Source: Planctomicrobium piriforme
GTDB taxonomy: Bacteria > Planctomycetota > Planctomycetia > Planctomycetales > Planctomycetaceae
Assembly: GCF_900113665.1 (NCBI RefSeq)
Contig: NZ_FOQD01000027.1
Span: forward strand, 1-47,590
Reading direction: 5' to 3'
Length of the DNA stretch: 47,590 nucleotides
Part shown: piece by piece, positions 41,997 to 47,590 of the stretch
Numbering within the stretch: position 1 is the stretch's first letter
Layout: the number at the start of each line of letters is the position of its first letter
The notes under the pieces: model-generated
Told to the model about the DNA's origin: nothing
What the model saw: the letters and a program-made list of their open reading frames with translations, nothing else
The model's database searches: none
Position numbers and translations under genes: made by a program

Positions 41997-44081
41997 TCAA
42001 ATCGCGATGATGCGGCGGACGAGGCACCACAGCAGGAAGAGCAGGGCGGCGCAGACGACGAGCAGCAGCAGGCCGTAGCGGACGAAGATCCAGAGGAGGT
42101 CCTGCATCGGCTGCACGGCGGCGTCACGGCGTTCCTGCACGATGGCGACCCAGTCGATGAACGACGCTTTTGCTCCTGCAGCGAGCCAGACGCCGGCGTA
42201 TTCGGGGCTCTGGTCGGACATGGGATCTTCATAAGCAGGCATCTTGCCGCCCGCGCGGAGGGCACGGCGGAGCTCGGTTTCTTCCGATTGCGTCAGGTGC
42301 AGCGTTTCCTTCATCCGGGCGTCGGTTTTTTCGGCATGATTCTGTGACTGGATCCAGTGGTGATCGAGCACGAGCGGGGGTTCTTCGCGGAGGTCGACCA
42401 GTGAGAGGAGCCGGTCCTTCTCCTGCAGCGACTTTTCCTTGCCGTTGATGCGATTTTCCCACTGGCTAAGCAGTTCCGAGATCAGCAGCGACCGGCCCAG
42501 CACGCCGATGACTTCCGTCTGTTCAACGTTCCAGACTGGCGTGGCGATTGCGACCATGTACTGCCCGGTGTTCGAACTGCGAAACGGCATCGAGATGCCA
42601 GGCTGCGTGCGGGGGGCGACGTCTTTGGGAAGGTCATTCGGGCTGAGTTCGCGACCCTGCCCGTGGAAGTAATCGCGATACGAAAACGCCTGACCGATGC
42701 TGTCTTTCCAGGGGGAACGATAAAGCTGGATGCCGTTCTGATCGGTAAGAAAAAAGCTTTCGTCGATCGTGCGCTGCTGTTTCCGCAGCCGCTGGTCGGT
42801 GTCGGAACGCCATTTGTCGAGGATCTCGATCACGTCGGAACGCAGCCCATAAACACGGGCATCGAAGCTGGTATCGCCGGGCTGGGAAGCGAGGCGACGA
42901 GCAAGGCGTTCGAGTTCCGCCTGACGTTCTTCGAGTTCCTGTTGCACACTCGCAGCGAGCAGTCGGGCGGTGGCGAGATCGCTGGCGAGCGCCCGTTCCG
43001 AGAGATGCTCTTCCCCTTTTTTGACCGATTCTTCGATGACGTCTTTCCCGATCCAGAAGAGCGCCGCCAGGAATAGCAGCGGCCCGAGGATGCCGAGCCA
43101 GATGAGGGGCCGACGGGCGCGGTTGAGATCCCGTTTTTCGAGGAGATCGAGAATCACCTGCGGGTTCTGCAGCCGCTGGGTCGGATCGCGGGCGAGACAG
43201 CGGTCGATCAGCCCGGTCAGTGCACCGTCGATTCTGGGGACAAGATGATGTTCGTGCGGGAACGGAGAAGACTCAATAATGTCGCGATAGCGCTGCAGGC
43301 GTTCGTCGAGGGAGCCGGCGGAGTTGAGTTGCTCGTCCGTTTCTTCCGTCCGGTAGGGAGGATTGCCAGTCAGCATGTGGTAGAGCAGCGCGCCGACGGC
43401 ATAGACATCCCAGCGAACGTCAGGCACTGCATTCTTCGCGGCCTGCTCGGGGGCCATGTAGTAGAAGGTGCCGAGAGCCGAGCCGTGATCGGTCGTGAGG
43501 CGGGACTGCCCGAAGTCGCCCAGTCGGGCTTCGTCGCCGTGATCGAGCAGGACGTTGGCCGGTTTGATATCGCAGTGCAGAATGCCGGCGCTGTGGGCGT
43601 GGACGAGTGCGCGGGAGACGGCCCGGGTGATGGCGATGGACTGTTCGATCGTGAGGGTCGAGCCATCGAGTTGATGCGCGACCGAGCGATGCGGCAGGTA
43701 CTCCATGACAAAATACGGCGGATCGTGATCGACGCCCACGTCGAGCAGTCGGACCACGTCGCGCGAGGCGTCGAGGACGGCCAGCTTTTCGACTTCACGG
43801 GTGAGCAGCGACCAGTCAAGGCCGCGGCGGTTGGTGAAGAACTTGATGGCCACCTGACGGCCGGTCTTCATTTCCCTGGCGAGCCAGACCGAACCGAAGG
43901 AGCCTTCGCCGAGGGACTTCAGGACTTCGTAGCCGCCGACGGTCGAGGGAATGGCGACCTTGTGCTGGCTGAGCCGGACCGCGGCCGCGCGTTCATCCTC
44001 GGACTGCACGGGGGTCTGATCAGTTTTGGCCGTCTGCGCGGCGGGGGCGGACGATGAGCTGGGGGGGTGTTTCTGATCCAT
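41997..44081 (-). CDS. Transmembrane Ser/Thr protein kinase with a C-terminal double-helix-bounded sensor domain
   Basis: The 694-residue protein has an N-terminal Pro/Ser-rich leader, then a Hanks-type kinase (about 50-315): glycine loop LGEGSFGSVWLA, Lys80 in VAIKFF, catalytic HCDIKPAN (Asp171), DFG at 189-191 and GTFYYMAPEQ. The HRD arginine is Cys170, so it is a non-RD kinase. A membrane helix follows (about 325-344), then a helical stretch (EERQAELERLARRLA) and a dCache-like sensor (about 420-570; FFLTDQNGIQLYRSPW, FSYRDYFHGQGRE, FRSSNTGQYMVAIATPVWN), and a second helix at about 670-688. The topology suggests a kinase inside the cell with the sensor outside. No HAMP is seen. Confidence 0.88.
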   Translation of the reverse strand: MDQKHPPSSSSAPAAQTAKTDQTPVQSEDERAAAVRLSQHKVAIPSTVGGYEVLKSLGEGSFGSVWLAREMKTGRQVAIKFFTNRRGLDWSLLTREVEKLAVLDASRDVVRLLDVGVDHDPPYFVMEYLPHRSVAHQLDGSTLTIEQSIAITRAVSRALVHAHSAGILHCDIKPANVLLDHGDEARLGDFGQSRLTTDHGSALGTFYYMAPEQAAKNAVPDVRWDVYAVGALLYHMLTGNPPYRTEETDEQLNSAGSLDERLQRYRDIIESSPFPHEHHLVPRIDGALTGLIDRCLARDPTQRLQNPQVILDLLEKRDLNRARRPLIWLGILGPLLFLAALFWIGKDVIEESVKKGEEHLSERALASDLATARLLAASVQQELEERQAELERLARRLASQPGDTSFDARVYGLRSDVIEILDKWRSDTDQRLRKQQRTIDESFFLTDQNGIQLYRSPWKDSIGQAFSYRDYFHGQGRELSPNDLPKDVAPRTQPGISMPFRSSNTGQYMVAIATPVWNVEQTEVIGVLGRSLLISELLSQWENRINGKEKSLQEKDRLLSLVDLREEPPLVLDHHWIQSQNHAEKTDARMKETLHLTQSEETELRRALRAGGKMPAYEDPMSDQSPEYAGVWLAAGAKASFIDWVAIVQERRDAAVQPMQDLLWIFVRYGLLLLVVCAALLFLLWCLVRRIIAI

Positions 44082-44149
44082 GAAACGTTTGTACTTCCTT
44101 GATAACGGCCGGATTCCACCGGCCGCGTTGCCGAACCGCGAAGTGCGGC

Positions 44150-45574
44150 TCAGGCGATAATCGAGTCGACGACTTTGCCGTGCACGTCCGTCAGGCGGAA
44201 GTCGCGGCCAGCGAAACGGTAGGTGAGTTTTTCGTGATCGAAGCCGAGCAGCTTGAGAATGGTCGCCTGCAGGTCGTGAACGTGAACTTTGTCTTCGATG
44301 GCCTGAAAGCCGAACTCGTCGGTGGCGCCGTGAATGTGGCCCCCTTTGACGCCGCCGCCGGCCATGAACACGGAGAAGCCCCAGTGATTGTGGTCGCGGC
44401 CGTTGACCTTACCGGAGTTCGAACCGGGAGCAGGGAGTTCGACCGTGGGAGTGCGTCCGAATTCACCCCCCCAGATGACGAGCGTTTCGTCGAGCATGCC
44501 GCGCTGTTTGAGATCTTTGAGGAGAGCGCCGAGCGGCTGATCGAGTTGTTTGGAGAGTGCGCGATGTCCTGTTTCGAGGTCGTCGTGATTATCCCAGGGC
44601 TGGCCTTCGCCGTGCCAGAGCTGTACGAAGCGGACGCCCCGTTCGACGAGACGACGGGCAATGAGGAGTTGCCGCGCGTGGACTCCTTCTCCATACATTT
44701 CGCGAATGTGCTTGGGCTCGTTGTTGATGTCGAAGGCTTCGGCCGCTTCCATCTGCATGCGGTACGCGAGTTCCATCGAGTGGATGCGGGTTTCGAGAGC
44801 AGGGTCGGCCCCGCGGGCAGCAAGGTGCTGCCGGTTGAGTGCCTGGACGAGGTCGAGCTGAGCCCGTTGTTGCTCGGTGGAGAGCTTGTGATTACGGATG
44901 TTCTCGATCAGCTTGTCGATGTCGGTGTGTTTGGTGTCGATGTACGTTCCCTGGTACACGCCTGGGAGGAACGCGCTGCGCCAGTTATTGCTTTCGGTGA
45001 TGGGATAGCCGTTGGGGCACATGGCGATGAAGCCAGGCAGATTCTGGTTCTCGGTGCCGAGGCCATAGGTCACCCAGGCGCCGAGACTGGGTCGGGCGAG
45101 ACGGGCTTCGCCGCAATTCATCAGCATCAGCGACGGCTCGTGATTGGGCACGTCGGCGTGCATCGAGCGGATGACGCAAATGTCGTCGATCGACTGCGCG
45201 GTGTGCTGAAAGAGTTCGCTGACTTCGATGCCGGATTCGCCGTACTTCTGGAACTTGAACGGCGAGGGGAAGGCCGCGCCGGTTTTGCGTTCGGTCTTCA
45301 GTGATTTGGGAAGTTCCTTGCCGGCGTACTGCGCCAGCATCGGCTTGGGGTCGAACGTGTCGACGTGCGATGGTCCGCCGTTACAGAAAATATGGATGAC
45401 GTGCTTCGCCTTGGAGACGAAGTGGGGCATCTTCACCGACATGGGGGAGACGGGCGCCGCCTGAGCGGAAGACTTCAACGCTTCTTCGCCGAGCATGGCG
45501 GCGAGGCCGAGATAGCCGAGTCCCTGCCCGGTGCGCTGGAGCAAATCACGTCGGTTGAGAGGTGCGTCGAACAT
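44150..45574 (-). CDS. DUF1501 family protein, Tat-exported
   Basis: The 474-residue protein carries the twin-arginine leader NRRDLLQRTGQGLGYLGLAAML and all DUF1501 blocks: AKHVIHIFCNGGPSHVDTFDPKP, ICVIRSMHAD, ARPSLGAWVTYGLGTENQNLPGFI, IARRLVERGVRFVQLWHG, WDNHDDLETGHRALSKQLDQP, IWGGEFGRTPT and GRDFRLTDVHGKV. The frame is open to 45727, but ATG 45574 gives the Tat signal at the right place. No PSCyt1 partner is next to it in this window; its neighbours are lpxK and the kinase. The other DUF1501 of the window shares the same layout. Confidence 0.92.
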   Translation of the reverse strand: MFDAPLNRRDLLQRTGQGLGYLGLAAMLGEEALKSSAQAAPVSPMSVKMPHFVSKAKHVIHIFCNGGPSHVDTFDPKPMLAQYAGKELPKSLKTERKTGAAFPSPFKFQKYGESGIEVSELFQHTAQSIDDICVIRSMHADVPNHEPSLMLMNCGEARLARPSLGAWVTYGLGTENQNLPGFIAMCPNGYPITESNNWRSAFLPGVYQGTYIDTKHTDIDKLIENIRNHKLSTEQQRAQLDLVQALNRQHLAARGADPALETRIHSMELAYRMQMEAAEAFDINNEPKHIREMYGEGVHARQLLIARRLVERGVRFVQLWHGEGQPWDNHDDLETGHRALSKQLDQPLGALLKDLKQRGMLDETLVIWGGEFGRTPTVELPAPGSNSGKVNGRDHNHWGFSVFMAGGGVKGGHIHGATDEFGFQAIEDKVHVHDLQATILKLLGFDHEKLTYRFAGRDFRLTDVHGKVVDSIIA

Positions 45575-45732
45575 GGCGGTCACGCGATCTGAGGCGGGAA
45601 GAATCTGGCGGGAAATCTCGCTGTATTGTCCGCTGTGAATCGGCGTTCGGCAAGGGGAACATCTGAGAATCGCGATGCGTTGCGGGTTTCTGGCCTGCGA
45701 GACGGATGGTCTTGCGGGTGAAGACATTCCGT

Positions 45733-46827
45733 TCAGACTTCAACGGTTAAACCGGTGTTGGCGAGCTTGGGGAAAGGGGCTGCCGGGAGGAGGAACTGGA
45801 GCAGGCGGTAAAGCGGGGCGGGGTCGTCCAGAAAAGTCAGTTCGATTTCGAGTGCCCAGACGGGGCGGCCTTGCAGCGTCGGCTGGGGGAGTTTGACGAG
45901 GTCTTTTCTGGTGGTGAGAAACATGTCGACGCCAAGCCGCTGCCCACGCAGGGAGAGGCGGTTGAGTTCGAGAGAGACGTAGTGATGGTGGTCGGGGAAC
46001 GCGCGGAAGCGGTCGTCGGAAATGTCGGTGAAGGCCGAGATGGTTTTTCGAAAACCGCCGGGATTGCCGATTCCGCAGAAGGCGTAGACCTTGTGCCGGG
46101 AGAGGGCGTCGAGCGGCAGTGTTTCGCCGAGAGAGTTAATGCAGCCGGTGGGGGCGAAAGCGGTCTTCAGGATCGGTGCCGAGGTGCGTCGGGCGATTCG
46201 CTTCTGGAGTGCCGCGAGTTGTTTCTCTTCAGCAAGATCGCAACGGGTGAGCAGGATGACATCGGCCCGAGTGAGTTGCCGGGGACTTTCACGCATCAGC
46301 CCGCGAGGGAGCAGCCAGTTGTAGCCCCAGGGGTTCAGTGAGTCGATGAGGACGATATCGAGATCGCGGTGCATCCGGCGGTGCTGAAAGGCGTCGTCGA
46401 GAATCAGCACGTTAGACGGAGTGGAAGACAGAGCGCGACGTGAGGCGGCGAGACGATCAGGCTGCTGCAAATGCGGGACGCCGGGGCACAGGCTGTCGAG
46501 CAGTTTCTTTTCGTCGTTCTCGGAGTCATCGAGTGCGCGATAGCCGCGGCTGATGATGGCAGGGAAGCAGCCCCTTGCCGAGAGCGTATTCACCAGCCAG
46601 GCGACTGTCGGAGTTTTGCCGGTGCCGCCGACGGTGAGGTTGCCGATGGAGATGACAGGGACCGAAACCCCTTTGATGGGGAACAGTCCGCAGTTGAAGG
46701 CGGCGTTGCGGAGTTCCGTCGCGATTCCGTAAGGGACTGTCGCCGCGGCCAGGGCGAGGCGGGCGAGTTCCGCCTGCCATTCCCGACTGCGACCTGAGAT
46801 CGTGTCGAAATAGAAGTCTCTGTTCAC
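45733..46827 (-). CDS. lpxK: Tetraacyldisaccharide 4'-kinase
   Basis: LpxK phosphorylates the 4'-position of the lipid A disaccharide at the inner membrane. The 364-residue protein has the family's Walker A variant GNLTVGGTGKTPTVAWL, the IISRGYRA block, LILDDAFQHRRMHRDLDIVLID, LLPRGLMRESPRQLTRADVILLTRCD and the C-terminal CGIGNPGGFRKT and FPDHHHY motifs. Length is close to that of E. coli LpxK (328), with a modest N-terminal extension. The start is a GTG at 46827 within a short RBS-poor region. It shows that this organism makes lipid A. The upstream neighbour is a universal stress protein. Confidence 0.93.
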   Translation of the reverse strand: MNRDFYFDTISGRSREWQAELARLALAAATVPYGIATELRNAAFNCGLFPIKGVSVPVISIGNLTVGGTGKTPTVAWLVNTLSARGCFPAIISRGYRALDDSENDEKKLLDSLCPGVPHLQQPDRLAASRRALSSTPSNVLILDDAFQHRRMHRDLDIVLIDSLNPWGYNWLLPRGLMRESPRQLTRADVILLTRCDLAEEKQLAALQKRIARRTSAPILKTAFAPTGCINSLGETLPLDALSRHKVYAFCGIGNPGGFRKTISAFTDISDDRFRAFPDHHHYVSLELNRLSLRGQRLGVDMFLTTRKDLVKLPQPTLQGRPVWALEIELTFLDDPAPLYRLLQFLLPAAPFPKLANTGLTVEV

Positions 46828-46839
46828 AGAGGAGTTCCA

Positions 46840-46944
46840 AGTTTTCAGTAGTCAGTTTTCAGTGAAATTCATATGGAAGACTCTCAGGTTGGGCATCGCT
46901 TTCGACTCCTCAAACTGACGACTGAAAACTGTCAACTGAAAACT
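46840..46944. repeat. AGTTTTCAGTAGTCAGTTTTCA / TGACGACTGAAAACTGTC repeat, copy 3
   Basis: Left arm AGTTTTCAGTAGTCAGTTTT and right arm ACTGACGACTGAAAACTGTC are inverted. The right end touches the stop codon of the universal stress protein (46946). Same family as 8973 and 15792. Confidence 0.8.
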
Positions 46945-46945
46945 T

Positions 46946-47386
46946 CTATTCAGCATCCTGTCGTCGCAGGACCAGTACGGCGCAGTGGGCATGCCGCAGG
47001 ATTGCCTCGGCGACGGAACCCAGCAGCAGACGTTTGAGTCCATGATATCCATGCGAGGAAACGATAATCAGGTCTGCTTTTTGTTCCTTCGCATAGTCGG
47101 TGATTTCGAGTCCGTGGTTGCCGTAGCGGAGATCGAAGACCGCATCGCCGACTCCCTGCGCAGACAGGAACTCTTTCGCGAAGTCGCGGACAGCGCTCTG
47201 TCGGGCGGTTTCCGAAAACTCTCCCCAGACCGCAGCCGGAGAGATGGCGTCGAGCGGGGTCATGACGTGCAGCAGACGCAGCTTGCGAACATCGCCTGTG
47301 AGCTCGACCGCCACGCGCAGGGCGTTCTCGGACTCTTTGGAGAAATCGACCGGAACCACGACGACTTCATGGGAAAACGCAGGCAT
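46946..47386 (-). CDS. Universal stress protein (UspA family)
   Basis: The 146-residue protein is a single Usp domain: VVVPVDFSKESENALRVAVEL at the start, LRLLHVMTPL, ITDYAKEQKADLIIVSSHGYHGLKRLLLGSVAEAILRHAHCAVLVLR at the end. The ATP-binding motif G-x2-G-x9-G-(S/T) is intact (GYHGLKRLLLGSVAE), so this is an ATP-binding type. The ATG at 47386 is preceded by AGGAGG. It lies at the right edge, divergent from nothing visible. Such proteins act in stress responses through dimer formation; the exact partner is unknown. Confidence 0.95.
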   Translation of the reverse strand: MPAFSHEVVVVPVDFSKESENALRVAVELTGDVRKLRLLHVMTPLDAISPAAVWGEFSETARQSAVRDFAKEFLSAQGVGDAVFDLRYGNHGLEITDYAKEQKADLIIVSSHGYHGLKRLLLGSVAEAILRHAHCAVLVLRRQDAE

Positions 47387-47410
47387 GATCCAGTCCTCCT
47401 CACAAGGAAA

Positions 47411-47495
47411 AAAATTCGAAGCACGAAATTCGAAATCCGAAACAAATTCCAGTCACGACTCAACAGCAGTCCGTTTCGAATTTCGTGCTTCGAAT
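47411..47495. repeat. TTCGAAGCACGAAATTCGAA / TTTCGAATTTCGTGCTTCGA repeat
   Basis: AAATTCGAAGCACGAAATTC and GAAATCCGAAAC on the left face TTTCGAATTTCGTGCTTCGA on the right; copy of the family at 29271, 30886 and 35427. It lies upstream of the universal stress protein gene. Confidence 0.8.
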
Positions 47496-47542
47496 CACAA
47501 CTGTCCGGCTATTAGTCGAACAGTTTCAACTGGTTAGGAAAA

Positions 47543-47569
47543 GCCTGTTCTGAAACAGGCGGGTTTTTG
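47543..47569. terminator. Probable bidirectional intrinsic terminator
   Basis: GCCTGTT (47543-47549) and AACAGGC (47554-47560) form a 7-bp stem with a CTGA loop. GGGTTTTTG follows on the plus strand; AAAA precedes it, giving a weaker T run on the minus strand. It may end a leftward gene entering from beyond the window. Confidence 0.6.
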
Positions 47570-47590
47570 ACGGAAAGTGCCTCAAAAAGC

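Noticed and set aside
41997..44081. Kinase considered as a pseudokinase because of HCD instead of HRD
   Set aside because: The glycine loop, Lys80, catalytic Asp171, Asn175 and DFG are all present, so it is probably active as a non-RD kinase.
44099..45304. 401-codon plus-strand open frame opposite the second DUF1501
   Set aside because: Same pattern as the other antisense frame. The minus strand encodes a full DUF1501 protein with Tat signal.

Overview
The window reads as a piece of planctomycete chromosome. Evidence for this: two DUF1559 proteins ending in an H-X9-DG motif, two Tat-exported DUF1501 proteins, a large PSCyt1/DUF1549/DUF1553 protein with CxxCH motifs and a LamG domain, a LEPR-XLL protein, a membrane-anchored Ser/Thr kinase, and many short palindromic repeat families in GC-rich intergenic DNA. 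An lpxK gene indicates a lipid A-type outer membrane. I see no phage, insertion sequence, CRISPR array, tRNA or rRNA. Genus cannot be fixed from the sequence alone.

Layout. (1) 164-5519, plus strand: an arginine succinyltransferase (AST) type operon: a class III aminotransferase, astA, astD and astB; no astE is present. (2) 5705-7817: two tandem DUF1559 membrane proteins, flanked by two copies of the same ~98-bp palindromic repeat. (3) 7959-11711, minus strand: hemB and a large TPR protein. (4) 11894-15787: a HyuA-HyuB (oxoprolinase-type) fusion whose inter-domain linker is encoded by a palindromic repeat that also occurs in intergenic DNA. (5) 15906-16793: nadK. (6) 17215-20454: an ECF sigma factor, an anti-sigma-like membrane protein, a secreted Gly/Pro-rich protein and an ABC ATPase, the last three joined by ATGA overlaps. 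(7) 20525-27562: a mixed metabolic region with a small secreted protein, bioF, an M24 peptidase, a Gly/Tyr-rich exported protein with its own terminator, a PhyH-type dioxygenase, a thioredoxin-fold lipoprotein without CxxC, and a lipoyl-like domain without the acceptor lysine. (8) 27624-32292, minus strand: an ECF42-type sigma factor with three YCII/DGPF proteins, DUF1579, DUF899 and a Cys-containing membrane protein. Two matching candidate promoters of the form TGTCGA-N17-CGAC lie upstream of two of the YCII genes. (9) 32454-47386, minus strand: glyA, a DUF1501 plus PSCyt1 pair, a LEPR-XLL surface protein, a kinase with a probable extracytoplasmic sensor, a second DUF1501, lpxK and a universal stress protein.

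How the parts may work together. AstA, AstD and AstB with the aminotransferase would take arginine through succinylated intermediates to succinylglutamate. The ECF42 module looks like a self-contained regulon: sigma factor, target promoters and targets in one 5-kb block. The DUF1501/PSCyt1 pair and the LEPR-XLL protein belong to the exported repertoire typical of planctomycetes.

The most notable structural theme is the dispersed repeats. At least eight families occur; several abut stop codons, and one copy is translated inside a protein. No feature here proves a wholly new system. The strongest leads are the paired ECF42-like promoters, the in-frame repeat linker in the HyuAB fusion, the repeat-flanked DUF1559 pair, and the lysine-less lipoyl domain. 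All functional calls come from reading translations and motifs by eye; no database search was run.
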